Shown here piece after piece: positions 17,164 to 25,752 of a stretch of 64,000 bases of DNA (within the stretch, counting starts at the first letter, position 1; the number at the start of each line of letters is the position of its first letter). Both the position numbers and the translations under genes were made by a program. The stretch spans positions 1-64,000 of the forward strand of contig NZ_JAENJH010000002.1 in the NCBI RefSeq assembly GCF_016595675.1, written 5' to 3'. Below the pieces are notes generated by a model that saw only the letters and a program-made list of their open reading frames with translations, had not been told where the DNA came from and did not search any database. The DNA comes from Prauserella cavernicola. GTDB taxonomy: Bacteria; Actinomycetota; Actinomycetes; Mycobacteriales; Pseudonocardiaceae.

Positions 17164-18142
17164 ACACGCGGAGCAGCGCGCAACCCACGGTGCCGTCGTC
17201 GTCCAGGGCCGTCGCCACAGCAAGTCCCGGCGAGCGCAGCAGCGTCGCGATCTGGAAGGGGCCCGTCGCCGCGCCGACGTCGCCGATCACCTCGGCGGGG
17301 TTCACCACCGAGGCACGCAACCCGGCAACAGCGGCGCGCTCGGCCTCGGCGAGCTCACCGCCGGGGGCCGAGAGCACCAGCGTGCCGATGTCCCCAGGTG
17401 AGACACCGGCCTTGGCGAACGACCGGTCGAGGCACCGGACGAGCCCGGCGGCTCGATCGCCGTCGACAGCCACCCTCGTCTCGACGGCGAGCACCTCGGC
17501 CAGCGGGTCGCGGGCCTGCCCTGAGGGCTCCACGAACAGCACCGCCGCACCCTCGCCGAGCACGTGCCGGGAGCCACGGTGGTACTCCAGCCAGGCCCTC
17601 GCCGGGCTGTACTCCTCCACCGCACCGCAGACGACCCCGCTCGCCCGTCCCGTCGCGAGCAGGCGCACGCCGTAGCGCAGCACGCCCAGCCCTGACATCC
17701 GGCCGCCCGCGATCGTCGTGTTCGGCCCGGTGAGCTTGTGCCAGATCGCCGCCTGACCCGCGGCACTGTTCATGAGCGCGAAGGGCATCGATGCGGGGTT
17801 GACGAAGTAGGGCTTGCGGCGGGTCAGCGATTCGCGCGTGAACTCCAGCTGCGTCTGCGAACTACCCGAGGTCGTCCCGAGCACGACTCCGGTTCGCTCG
17901 TCCACGTCGAGACCGGCCAGCAGTTCGTCGACCACTCCGATGGCCAGTGCGCTCGACCGGTCCATCGAGCCGGTGCCCTTCGCACCGAGCATCTCACGCG
18001 TGTCGAAGGCCGAGGCCAGAAATGCCTGGTCACCCGGGCTGTTGTCGTCGAGTGGGCTCGGCCGCGGGGATGCTTTCTCGAACGCGTCGCGCCCGATCCC
18101 GCACGCCGAGATCGCCGACCACGCCGTGATCACCGGCCCCAT
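17156..18142 (-). CDS. Ketosynthase-like protein lacking the catalytic cysteine (chain length factor type)
   Basis: A 328-residue thiolase-fold protein starting MGPVITAWSAISACG, recognisably a condensing enzyme but degenerate. Aligned on the KS gene next door, the active-site cysteine position is Arg148 (TIAGGRMSGLG instead of TIATACAAGN), and the HGTGT motif is replaced by APGGEL. This is the pattern of a chain length factor, the non-catalytic KS-beta partner of a KS-alpha in type II polyketide synthases. ATG 18142 is preceded by GGTGA; a GTG at 18151 makes a GTGA overlap with the KS stop and is an alternative. It is last in a six-gene operon that begins with T7SS-type proteins. Confidence 0.82.
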   Translation of the reverse strand: MGPVITAWSAISACGIGRDAFEKASPRPSPLDDNSPGDQAFLASAFDTREMLGAKGTGSMDRSSALAIGVVDELLAGLDVDERTGVVLGTTSGSSQTQLEFTRESLTRRKPYFVNPASMPFALMNSAAGQAAIWHKLTGPNTTIAGGRMSGLGVLRYGVRLLATGRASGVVCGAVEEYSPARAWLEYHRGSRHVLGEGAAVLFVEPSGQARDPLAEVLAVETRVAVDGDRAAGLVRCLDRSFAKAGVSPGDIGTLVLSAPGGELAEAERAAVAGLRASVVNPAEVIGDVGAATGPFQIATLLRSPGLAVATALDDDGTVGCALLRVFS

Positions 18143-18147
18143 CCGAT

Positions 18148-19350
18148 TCACCGCTTCCCGAGCACCACAACGGCGTTGTTGCCGCCGAAGGCGAGCGCGT
18201 TGTTCTGCACCACCCGCAGATCGGCGGACACCGAGTTGTTGGGCACGCAGTCGATGCCGCACTCCGGGTCCGTCTCGGTGTGGTTGATCGTCGGCGGGAT
18301 GAAGCCGTCCTCAATGCCCAGCGCGCACGCGGCGGCTCCGAGTGCGCTCGCCGCACCCATGGTGTGGCCGAGCATGGACTTCACCGACACCGTGCGCGGC
18401 GGCGCGTCACCGAAAACCTGCTTGATCGCGCCGCACTCCGTGATGTCGTTGGCCTTCGTGCCCGTGCCGTGCGCCGAGATCAGGTCCACCTCACCAGGCG
18501 TGACACCGGCATCGGCGAGGGCCAGCTCCATGCATCGGCGCACGCTGTCACGGTCGGGAGCCACCTGGTGATGGGCGTCGCAGTTGAGGCCGTAGCCGAG
18601 GACCTCGGCGTAGATCCGCGCACCACGCGCCCGCGCCGTCTCCAGCGGCTCCAGCAGTAGCACCGCACCGCCCTCGCCGGTCAGGATGCCGGACCTGCCC
18701 GCGTCGAACGGCCTGCAGCACTCGGGGTCGACCGCGCCGAGCCGGTAGAAGCCCGTGAACGTCGTGCGGCACATCGCGTCCGCTCCGCCGCACAACGCGA
18801 AGTCGGCCTCGCCTGTGCGCACGGCGTCAAAACCGTTACCGATCGCGTAGTTTCCCGCCGCGCAGGCGGTCGCGATCGTCGAGACATCCACATCGGACAA
18901 ACCGAGCTCCCGGGCGACTCCCGTGGCGAGCCTGCTAGCCGGAACCCGGTGCGCCGCGGCGGAATCCATGCTCTGTGCCCCCGAGCGGACGACTGTCTCG
19001 GCCAGGCGTTCACCGTCGTCGGCCCCACCGTCGGTGGTGCCGATGGACACCACACCCGTACGGTCGCGCAGTTCGGCCTCAGCGATGCCCGAGTCCTCCA
19101 CAGCGAGCCTGGCCGAGGCGATCGCGAACTGCGCGGCCCTGCCCACCTCGACGAGCGGGACGTTGCGCACCCAGCGTCCTGGTTCGAACCCGCGCACCTC
19201 GCAGCCACCAGCATGGGCGAAACCGGTGGTGTCGAACGCCTCGATCGCTCGCGCACCACTGCGGCCATCCCGCAACGCCCGCGCGAACTCACCGGCACCG
19301 GTGCCGATGCTGGACACGACACCGATCCCGGTGATCACCACCCTGCGCAC
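18148..19350 (-). CDS. Beta-ketoacyl-ACP synthase (KS-alpha, FabF-like)
   Basis: A 400-residue condensing enzyme with a complete triad: Cys163 in TIATACAAGN, His294 in SAHGTGTKANDITE and His329 in SMLGHTMGAA, plus Lys324. It would perform decarboxylative Claisen condensation of malonyl-ACP with an acyl primer. Paired with the cysteine-less partner downstream and the ACP upstream it makes a minimal type II synthase. GTG 19350 lies 3 bases after the ACP stop. No ketoreductase, dehydratase, cyclase or malonyltransferase is adjacent, so the chain would stay unreduced unless housekeeping FAS enzymes act on it. The housekeeping FabF role is less likely given the setting. Confidence 0.9.
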   Translation of the reverse strand: MRRVVITGIGVVSSIGTGAGEFARALRDGRSGARAIEAFDTTGFAHAGGCEVRGFEPGRWVRNVPLVEVGRAAQFAIASARLAVEDSGIAEAELRDRTGVVSIGTTDGGADDGERLAETVVRSGAQSMDSAAAHRVPASRLATGVARELGLSDVDVSTIATACAAGNYAIGNGFDAVRTGEADFALCGGADAMCRTTFTGFYRLGAVDPECCRPFDAGRSGILTGEGGAVLLLEPLETARARGARIYAEVLGYGLNCDAHHQVAPDRDSVRRCMELALADAGVTPGEVDLISAHGTGTKANDITECGAIKQVFGDAPPRTVSVKSMLGHTMGAASALGAAACALGIEDGFIPPTINHTETDPECGIDCVPNNSVSADLRVVQNNALAFGGNNAVVVLGKR

Positions 19351-19353
19351 GGC

Positions 19354-19605
19354 TCAGGCATCCAGCGCCGCGCTGAGCACGTCGTACACCCCGCGAAGGT
19401 TCACCAGACGCTCGATCTCGCTCTCGTCGATCTCCAGGTCGAACTCGATCTCGAGGTTGGCGAGCAGTTCGATGAGCTTCATCGAATCAGCGCCCAGGTC
19501 GTCGGTGAACAGGTCGGTGTCGCTGACCTTCTCCGGCTCGATCTCCAGCACCCTGCAGACGAGTTCCTTGATCTCGTCCGCCCGTTGCGCGACCACGTCG
19601 TTCAT
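19354..19605 (-). CDS. Acyl carrier protein
   Basis: An 83-residue acidic ACP. The phosphopantetheine site is Ser41 in DDLGADSMKLIELLANLE, followed by the usual helix III region (DESEIERLVNLRGVYDVL). The start ATGA overlaps the stop of the upstream 175-residue protein gene, and the KS gene starts 3 bases after its own stop, so the ACP is made together with both. This coupling suggests it serves the KS/CLF pair rather than general fatty acid synthesis. Confidence 0.93.
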   Translation of the reverse strand: MNDVVAQRADEIKELVCRVLEIEPEKVSDTDLFTDDLGADSMKLIELLANLEIEFDLEIDESEIERLVNLRGVYDVLSAALDA

Positions 19606-20129
19606 TTCAACCAGTTGTTGTTGGAGAAGTCGTCATCGTCGAAGCGTTCCTCCCTGGCGTGCCGGGGCGCGCGCTGCGGCGGAGGCGGTGGAGCGGACTT
19701 CTCTGGTTCCTCCTGCTGGGGCGGCGCGACCGAGCGCGAGAACTTGCGCTGCGGCTGCGCGGCAGGCTCCGCCGGTGCGGCCGGAGGCGGTGGCGCGGTG
19801 GACGCGGCCCGCTCCACCGGCGCGCCGGTCGAGTACTTCGCGAACTCGTCGGCGGGCTGCTCCGCCTCGGACTCCCCGAAGCCCATGACGTGGTTGCGTT
19901 CGGTCAGCGACTTCTCCGTCGCCCAGCCGCCCGCTTCGCGCTGCCTGCGGCCCAGCTCGCCGAGATGCTTGGCAGCGCGGTCGGCGACCTGGCCCTGGCG
20001 CTGGAAGGTCTCCTTCGCCTGTTCCTTCGCCACCTTGGCCTTGCGATCGCGCAGGGCACGGCGCTCGGCCATCTCCCGGTTGATCTGACCCAGCCGGGAG
20101 ACGACCGCCGCGGCCTTTCCCTCAGCCAT
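19602..20129 (-). CDS. Charged 175-residue protein of unknown function
   Basis: The N-terminal 90 residues are helical and very rich in Lys, Arg, Glu and Ala (INREMAERRALRDRKAKVAK), probably a coiled coil. Residues 95-175 are a proline- and alanine-rich linker with PPPP runs and an acidic end (FDDDDFSNNNWLK). There is no signal peptide, membrane span or cysteine, and no YxxxD/E export motif. It lies 34 bases downstream of the 821-residue WXG-type protein and is coupled to the ACP by an ATGA overlap. A cytoplasmic adaptor or chaperone for its neighbours is possible. I do not recognise a family. Confidence 0.75.
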   Translation of the reverse strand: MAEGKAAAVVSRLGQINREMAERRALRDRKAKVAKEQAKETFQRQGQVADRAAKHLGELGRRQREAGGWATEKSLTERNHVMGFGESEAEQPADEFAKYSTGAPVERAASTAPPPPAAPAEPAAQPQRKFSRSVAPPQQEEPEKSAPPPPPQRAPRHAREERFDDDDFSNNNWLK

Positions 20130-20163
20130 CAGAACTCCTCACGTCTTCCGTCGACCGTGCCGA

Positions 20164-22629
20164 TCACCGGTCGAACCTGATCGAGCGCTCGGTTTCGTCG
20201 CCCAGCGAACCACTGATCCGGTTGGCAGCGCCATCGCTCTCGAACAGGCCGCCGTCGATGCGGTACTGGTTCGAGCTGCGTTCCTGGTCTCCACCCTGGC
20301 CGCCGCCACCGGCGCCGCCCATGCCGCCGCCCATCATCCCCATGCCACCCGCACCGCCTGCGGTGCTCGCACCCTGCCCGGACGCCGCAGCGGGCGCGGC
20401 CTCACCCATGCCGCCGGGTGCCGCGCCGAGACCCGCTCCTGAGGGCTTCGAATCAGGGTTCGCTCCCGACTGGGCACCCGCGTTGAGGGCGTCACCCTCG
20501 CCGCCACCACCAACCGCGGCCGGAGCTCCGGCGCCGCCGAAGTCGCCCCCGCCACCACCGCCACCGCTTCCGGCACCTCCGGCCGACGGCTCGGTCAGCT
20601 GTGAGTCACCAGCGCCTCCACCGCTACCGTCGGGAGCGTCCACACTGGCGCCGTCGCCACCGGCGGGCGCCCCGAACTCGGGAGTGGCCACACCGGGCGC
20701 CGCTCCCGCCGAGGCTCCGCCTCCGCTGTCGCCGCCGGACGACGCACCGTCGCCACCGCTCCCGCCCTGGGTGAACGGGTTCTCGCCGGGCGCGGGCATC
20801 GTCCTGATCCCGTCGCGAGGAGCGCCACCGGGAGCACCGGCACCGCCCTCGGGTTTGGTCTCCCCGAGCGTGTACGTGGTGGGCGGCGGGTTGCCGTCGT
20901 CGACGGTGACCTTGGTGGGCCCGTCGGGACCTTCCGGCTGCTCGGCCGTGATCTTGAGGCCGCCGTCCTCGATGTGGATCTTGCCGTCAGGCCCGGGCCG
21001 GTAGACCTGCTCGGCACCCTCGCCTTCGGAACCTGCTGAACCCTCGGGGCCGAAGCCCTCCTGCTCGCCCTCGGCACCTTCCTCCCCGTTGCCGAAGTCG
21101 AGCTTGTAGCCCTTGGGCTCGCCCGAACCGTCGTCGACGGAGATGTCCATATTCCCGTCTTCGTCGGGCTCGGTCATCTCGAAGGTGTGGTCGCCCTTCT
21201 CGACCGTCAGCGTGTCCTGGTCGCTACCGGTGTCCTTGATGGCCTCGCCGGTCTCCGGGTCGATCGGGTACGGCTCGCCCGTCTCCGGGTTGACCTCGAT
21301 GTCCTCACCCGTGACCGGGTTCTTGCCAGGGGCGCCCGGCGTCTCGACCTCGGGCGGGGCCGGGGTGCCGCCACCGCCGGTCCCTCCACCGCCGGTGCCG
21401 CCACCGGTGCCGCCACCTCCTCCGGTATCGCCGCCACCACCGTTTCCGTTCGGGTTCGGCTGTGGCTGCGGCTCGGGTTGAGGCTCCGGCTGGGGTTGCG
21501 GATCGCCCGACTCCTCGGGGAACTCGCTCTTGTACTCCTTGAGGTAGGAGTTCATCTCCTCGAAGGCCGTGTCGACGGCCTCCTTGGTGTCATCGCAGAG
21601 CTGCGTGAACCGCTGGTGCAGGTTGTCGTAGAGATCGGGGTTCCACGAGTCCCGGATCCACTGCTTGCACTGGTCGATCACATAGGTCTTGTTGCCGTCG
21701 TTGAGATCGCAGTCGTCGGAGCGAATCCGGGACTCGATGTCGCTGCCGGTTTCCGCGTCGACCCACGCCGCCACGGGCAGGATCTCGTCCTGCGACGAGA
21801 AGTCACCGTTGGCGAGCTTCATGACGTCCCTGGCCGTGTCCGGCACCGCGGCGCCAACCGTGGGCTGGTACATCGCGATGACCTCGTCGGCCTTGTACTT
21901 CACCGCCTCGTAGACGGTCTGCACCGTCGCCTCGATCACGTCGGCGCCGCCGCTCAGGTACTCGAGCAGCTCCTGCGAGTTCGGCGCGATGTCCTCGCTG
22001 TACTTCTGGTATGAGGCGTTGGCGCCGTCACCGGTCCAGTCCTTGTAGAGCGAGTTGAGGCTTGACTCGGTGGTGCTGTGCAGATCGGACAACGCGGTAT
22101 GGGCGTCGCGCAGCCGCTTCGCCTCGTCGAGCATCTTCTGGAAGTCGAGGCCCTTCTGCTCGTCGAAGCGCTTGACGATGTCTTCCTCGTAGTTCAGCGG
22201 CGAGTCGATGTGCTTCTGGTCGCCAGGCCCCTCGGCGTCGATCGGGATGAACTGCTCGAAGACCTTGAGCCCGTCCCTCGCCAGGTCCAACAGCTCGTCG
22301 GCCTTGGCGACGGCCGACGAGCCGGAACCGGGAGCCTGCGCGTTGTCCAGTTCGGTCTGGTTCCCGTCCAGCCGTTCCTGGCGCTGCCGCTCCTGGTAGC
22401 CGGCCTCCTCCTGCTCGCCCTCGGCCGCGTCGTAGACGTCGTCGGGGTTGAGCCACAGACCGGTGTTCATGTCGCCTTGCGACAAGTTGTACTGGTCGTA
22501 GTAGGCATCGGCCGCTGAGTTTCCGTCACCGTGAACGGCGTACGAAGCCAGGACCGACTGCTTGGTGTCCGCGGAGACGTAGGGATCGTCCAGGATCGCC
22601 TGCGTCTCTTCCCAGCTCCGCTCGCTCAC
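20164..22629 (-). CDS. Large WXG-type putative T7SS substrate with low-complexity tail
   Basis: An 821-residue protein. About 1-375 is helical and contains a WXG turn (Trp198-Thr-Gly200 in LYKDWTGDGA) and YVSAD near residue 17, like PPE/WXG substrates. Then come a PQPEPQPEP repeat (about 377-392), a glycine/threonine linker, repeats based on NPETGEPYPIDPETGE, an acidic beta-like region, and about 250 residues of Gly/Ala/Ser/Pro low complexity with GGMGMMGGGMGG near residue 770, before a charged end. GTG 22629 overlaps the upstream EspC-like stop (GTGA); the frame continuing to 23070 is not used. By position it corresponds to the Ala/Pro-rich Rv3439c, an unverified comparison. Confidence 0.82.
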   Translation of the reverse strand: MSERSWEETQAILDDPYVSADTKQSVLASYAVHGDGNSAADAYYDQYNLSQGDMNTGLWLNPDDVYDAAEGEQEEAGYQERQRQERLDGNQTELDNAQAPGSGSSAVAKADELLDLARDGLKVFEQFIPIDAEGPGDQKHIDSPLNYEEDIVKRFDEQKGLDFQKMLDEAKRLRDAHTALSDLHSTTESSLNSLYKDWTGDGANASYQKYSEDIAPNSQELLEYLSGGADVIEATVQTVYEAVKYKADEVIAMYQPTVGAAVPDTARDVMKLANGDFSSQDEILPVAAWVDAETGSDIESRIRSDDCDLNDGNKTYVIDQCKQWIRDSWNPDLYDNLHQRFTQLCDDTKEAVDTAFEEMNSYLKEYKSEFPEESGDPQPQPEPQPEPQPQPNPNGNGGGGDTGGGGGTGGGTGGGGTGGGGTPAPPEVETPGAPGKNPVTGEDIEVNPETGEPYPIDPETGEAIKDTGSDQDTLTVEKGDHTFEMTEPDEDGNMDISVDDGSGEPKGYKLDFGNGEEGAEGEQEGFGPEGSAGSEGEGAEQVYRPGPDGKIHIEDGGLKITAEQPEGPDGPTKVTVDDGNPPPTTYTLGETKPEGGAGAPGGAPRDGIRTMPAPGENPFTQGGSGGDGASSGGDSGGGASAGAAPGVATPEFGAPAGGDGASVDAPDGSGGGAGDSQLTEPSAGGAGSGGGGGGGDFGGAGAPAAVGGGGEGDALNAGAQSGANPDSKPSGAGLGAAPGGMGEAAPAAASGQGASTAGGAGGMGMMGGGMGGAGGGGQGGDQERSSNQYRIDGGLFESDGAANRISGSLGDETERSIRFDR

Positions 22630-22955
22630 AAGCCGCTCCCCGACTGGTTGGCGGCCGAGGACTGCTCGGACTCCGCCGCCGCGTACTTCTCGCCCGCGCT
22701 GCCGATGCCCTGGGCCAGCGAGATCAGCGAACCGCACATGGCATCGGCACCCGTGCCCAGCGCCTCGATCGCCGCGGAGAAGTCGGCCGCGTACTGCGAG
22801 TGCGCGGTGCCGAACTCGGCCTCGGTGACCTTGGCGGGCTTGGTGTCCTTGACGGCGTCCTTGGCTTCCTCGGCAGCATCGTTGATCGTCTGCGCCTGGC
22901 TTGCCATGGAGCCGGTTTCGGCGGTGTAGCCGCCCGGTGCGTTGACCCCGCTCAC
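22626..22955 (-). CDS. Small EspC/WXG100-like T7SS protein
   Basis: A 109-residue helical protein with a Gly/Ala-rich start, two predicted helices (MASQAQTINDAAEEAKDAV and FGTAHSQYAADFSAAIEALG) and YAAAE at 91-95, fitting the YxxxD/E type VII export signal. It lacks the WXG turn, like the EspC family. The GTG at 22955 is chosen for GGAGGGGG six bases upstream; the frame to 22994 is a longer option. It starts a six-gene operon and overlaps the 821-residue protein gene by GTGA, so the two are likely secretion partners. Rv3440c holds the same position in M. tuberculosis. Confidence 0.8.
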   Translation of the reverse strand: MSGVNAPGGYTAETGSMASQAQTINDAAEEAKDAVKDTKPAKVTEAEFGTAHSQYAADFSAAIEALGTGADAMCGSLISLAQGIGSAGEKYAAAESEQSSAANQSGSGL

Positions 22956-23115
22956 GACAGCCCCCTCCCCGGTTCGTATTGGTGCAATCGCCACTACGAC
23001 GCACGGGGAGCCAGCCCGGTGCCGTCGCTAATGCAACAAGAAATGTACCGAGACGCAGGTCAGCGCGCACCGAGAATGGAAATTTGCAAGCCGAAACGCC
23101 GAACTCGTCCGAGGA

Positions 23116-24450
23116 TCACGAGACGGTCGCGACCACGCCCGCCAGCCGGTCGGCAGCGGCCTGGGCGGTCTGCTCCGCGGTCGCCTCCACCATCACCCGG
23201 ACGAGCTGCTCGGTGCCGGAGGGACGCAGCAGCACCCGGCCCTCGTCGCCGAGCTCCTCGACCACCGCGGCCACGGCCTCCTGGACGGCGCTGGACGCGG
23301 CGACGGCAGCCTTGTCGGCGACCCGGACGTTGACGAGCACCTGCGGCAGCCGCCGCATCACCCCGGCCAGCTCGGCCAGTGGCTTGCCGGTGGCGGCGAC
23401 CCTGCTCATCAGGCGCATCGCGGTGAGCAGGCCGTCGCCAGTGGTCGCGTGCGCGGGCAGCACGACGTGGCCGGACTGCTCGCCACCGAGCGTGAACCCG
23501 CCGGCCCGCAGCTCCTCCAGCACGTAACGGTCGCCGACGGCGGTCGTGCGCAGGGCGATCTCGTGCTCGCGCATCGCGAGGTGCAGGCCGAGGTTGCTCA
23601 TCACCGTGGCGACCAGCGTCGTCTCGGCGAGCTCACCCGCCTCGGCCATCGCCACGGCCAGCACGGCCAGGATCTGGTCGCCGTCGACGAGGTTGCCCTC
23701 GGCGTCGACGGCGAGGCAGCGGTCGGCGTCGCCGTCGTGCGCGATGCCCAGGTCGGCGCCGTGCCGGACCACGGCCGCGCGCAGTTCACCTGGATGGGTG
23801 GAGCCGCAGTCCTCGTTGATGTTCACGCCGTCCGGCTCCGCGTGCAGCGCGATCACCTCGGCGCCTGCCTTGCGGTAGGCCTCGGGCGCGGCGGCCGACG
23901 CTGCGCCGTTGGCACAGTCGACGACCACGCGCAGGCCAGCGAGCGAGTGCGGAATGGCCCCCAGCAGGTGGGTCGTGTAGCGGTCGAGTGCGTCCTCGAC
24001 GGCGGAGACCCTGCCGATCTGAGCACCCGTCGGCCGCGTCGCGGGGGCCGCGAGCCCGGCCTCGATCTCGTCCTCGATGCCGTCGGGCAGCTTGTGCCCG
24101 CCCTCGCCGAACAGCTTGATGCCGTTGTCGGGCATCGGGTTGTGGGAGGCGGAGATCATCACGCCGAGGTCGGCCGAGAGGTCGCTCACCAGGAACGCGA
24201 CGGCCGGGGTCGGCAGCACGCCCACGCGCAGCACGTCCGCGCCCGCCGACGCGAGACCGGCCACGACGGCTGCTTCGAGCATCTCGCCGCTGGCCCTCGG
24301 GTCCCGGCCGACGATGGCGACGGGCCGGTGCGAACGGTCGTGAGCGGCGAGCACGCGCGCGGCACTGGCCGCGATCGACATCGCCAGTTCAGGGGTGAGT
24401 TCGGCGTTGGCGAGGCCACGCACGCCGTCGGTGCCGAAAAGGCGAGCCAT
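23116..24450 (-). CDS. glmM: Phosphoglucosamine mutase
   Basis: GlmM converts glucosamine 6-phosphate to glucosamine 1-phosphate for UDP-GlcNAc. The 444-residue protein starts [12 protein letters not shown], has the phosphoserine loop [13 protein letters not shown] (Ser102), metal loop HDGDADRC, sugar-binding [10 protein letters not shown] and phosphate-binding [15 protein letters not shown] 24450 matches the family start; the frame continues to 24591 without support. It is downstream of rplM-rpsI on the same strand with a terminator between, the order seen in M. tuberculosis (Rv3443c-Rv3441c). Confidence 0.97.
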   Translation of the reverse strand: MARLFGTDGVRGLANAELTPELAMSIAASAARVLAAHDRSHRPVAIVGRDPRASGEMLEAAVVAGLASAGADVLRVGVLPTPAVAFLVSDLSADLGVMISASHNPMPDNGIKLFGEGGHKLPDGIEDEIEAGLAAPATRPTGAQIGRVSAVEDALDRYTTHLLGAIPHSLAGLRVVVDCANGAASAAAPEAYRKAGAEVIALHAEPDGVNINEDCGSTHPGELRAAVVRHGADLGIAHDGDADRCLAVDAEGNLVDGDQILAVLAVAMAEAGELAETTLVATVMSNLGLHLAMREHEIALRTTAVGDRYVLEELRAGGFTLGGEQSGHVVLPAHATTGDGLLTAMRLMSRVAATGKPLAELAGVMRRLPQVLVNVRVADKAAVAASSAVQEAVAAVVEELGDEGRVLLRPSGTEQLVRVMVEATAEQTAQAAADRLAGVVATVS

Positions 24451-24579
24451 GTCCTCGACCTCCGTGTCAGGTCCTGTGCTGAGCCGGAACAACCCGAACA
24501 ACCTAGCGAGCCCACCGCGCGAGCCCGACGCGGGTACGTACACCGCTCGTGCCACGCCCGCACCGCACCCGGAAACGCA

Positions 24580-24614
24580 AGAAGCGCCCATCCAGAAATC
24601 GGATGGGCGCTTCT
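24580..24614. terminator. Rho-independent-type terminator after rpsI
   Basis: Perfect 14-base arms (24580-24593 and 24601-24614, AGAAGCGCCCATCC and its complement) around a 7-base loop. On the minus strand the stem is followed by a T-containing stretch. It separates rplM-rpsI from glmM. Confidence 0.85.
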
Positions 24615-24632
24615 GTGCGTTGCTTCTGCGCG

Positions 24633-25121
24633 TCAGCGCTTGCTGTACTGCGGAGCCTTACGGGCCTTCTTGAGGCCGTACTTCTTCCGCTCGGTGGAAC
24701 GCGCGTCACGGGTGAGGAAGCCGGCCTTCTTCAGCGCCGGGCGGTCGTCACCATCGATCTCGGCGAGCGCACGCGCGATCGCGAGGCGCAGCGCACCGGC
24801 CTGGCCGGAGATGCCGCCGCCGTCGAGGTTGGCGAAGACGTCGAACGACTCGGGCTTCTCCACCGTCACGAGCGGCTCACGGATGAGCTGCTGGTGCACC
24901 TTGTTGGGGAAGTACACGTCGAGCGGCTTGCCGTTGAGCTTGAACTGGCCGGAACCGGGCACGAGACGCACCCGGACGACGGCCTCCTTGCGGCGGCCGA
25001 CCGTCTGCGCGGCGCCACCGGCGGCACGGGACGGCCTCGGCGCGGCCGGCGTCTCGCTGGTCACGGCCGCGTCGGTGGCGGCCTCGGTCTCGGTGCTGGT
25101 CACAGACTGTTCCTCACTCAC
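24633..25121 (-). CDS. rpsI: 30S ribosomal protein S9
   Basis: 162 residues. The last 130 are canonical S9 ([36 protein letters not shown], ending [12 protein letters not shown], whose C-terminal tail reaches the P-site tRNA). The first 40 residues are an acidic, Thr/Ala-rich extension seen in actinobacterial S9. GTG 25121 overlaps the rplM stop as GTGA, so the pair is translationally coupled. Confidence 0.98.
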   Translation of the reverse strand: MSEEQSVTSTETEAATDAAVTSETPAAPRPSRAAGGAAQTVGRRKEAVVRVRLVPGSGQFKLNGKPLDVYFPNKVHQQLIREPLVTVEKPESFDVFANLDGGGISGQAGALRLAIARALAEIDGDDRPALKKAGFLTRDARSTERKKYGLKKARKAPQYSKR

Positions 25122-25570
25122 TGGGTAACCTGAGCGATCTTGGAGATCTCACGCGGCTGCGGCTGCTGCGCGGCGTGCGGGTGCTCGGCACCCGCGTAGA
25201 CCTTCAGCTTCTTCGCCTGGGCGCGGCCGAGCTTGTTCTTCGGCAGCATGCCCTTGACGACCTTCTCGACCAGCCGCTCGGGGCGGGTGTCGAGCAGCTC
25301 GCCGAAGGAGCGCTTACGCAGACCGCCGGGGTAGCCACTGTGGCGGTACGCGAACTTCTGCTCGCGCTTGTTGCCGGTGAGGGCCACCTTGTCCGCGTTG
25401 ACGATGATGACGAAGTCACCGGTGTCCACGTGCGGGGCATAGGTCGGCTTGTGCTTGCCGCGCAGCAGCGTGGCGACCTCGGTCGCGAGCCGGCCGAGCA
25501 CGACATCCTCGGCGTCGATCACGTGCCAGGCACGGGTGACATCGCCGGGCTTGGGGCTGTACGTGGGCAA
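25118..25570 (-). CDS. rplM: 50S ribosomal protein L13
   Basis: 150 residues with the L13 core [35 protein letters not shown] and RHSGYPGG. The only start matching the family N-terminus (PTYSPKPGD) is TTG at 25570, with GAGGT about 8 bases upstream; no ATG or GTG lies nearby. It is the first gene of the rplM-rpsI operon and divergent from the lipoprotein gene, with the promoter in the 182-base gap. Confidence 0.97.
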   Translation of the reverse strand: MPTYSPKPGDVTRAWHVIDAEDVVLGRLATEVATLLRGKHKPTYAPHVDTGDFVIIVNADKVALTGNKREQKFAYRHSGYPGGLRKRSFGELLDTRPERLVEKVVKGMLPKNKLGRAQAKKLKVYAGAEHPHAAQQPQPREISKIAQVTQ

Positions 25571-25752
25571 GGGTCTACCTCGTCGTCAACATTGCGTGTG
25601 GGGTCCGTGCGGGCTGAGCGCAGGCGCTCATGAGCACAACAGCTAATGAAGATACCCGGTCGCCTTGGAGTGGGTGAAGCCGGGGTGCAGGAGCACCCCA
25701 CATACTAATGTCTCCGGCAGCGCGCCGCGACGAGACATTCCGGGGGTCGGCA

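Noticed and set aside
22630-23070. N-terminal extension of the 821-residue protein to 23070
   Set aside because: It would cover the whole EspC-like gene in another frame; GTG 22629 with a GTGA overlap explains the start.
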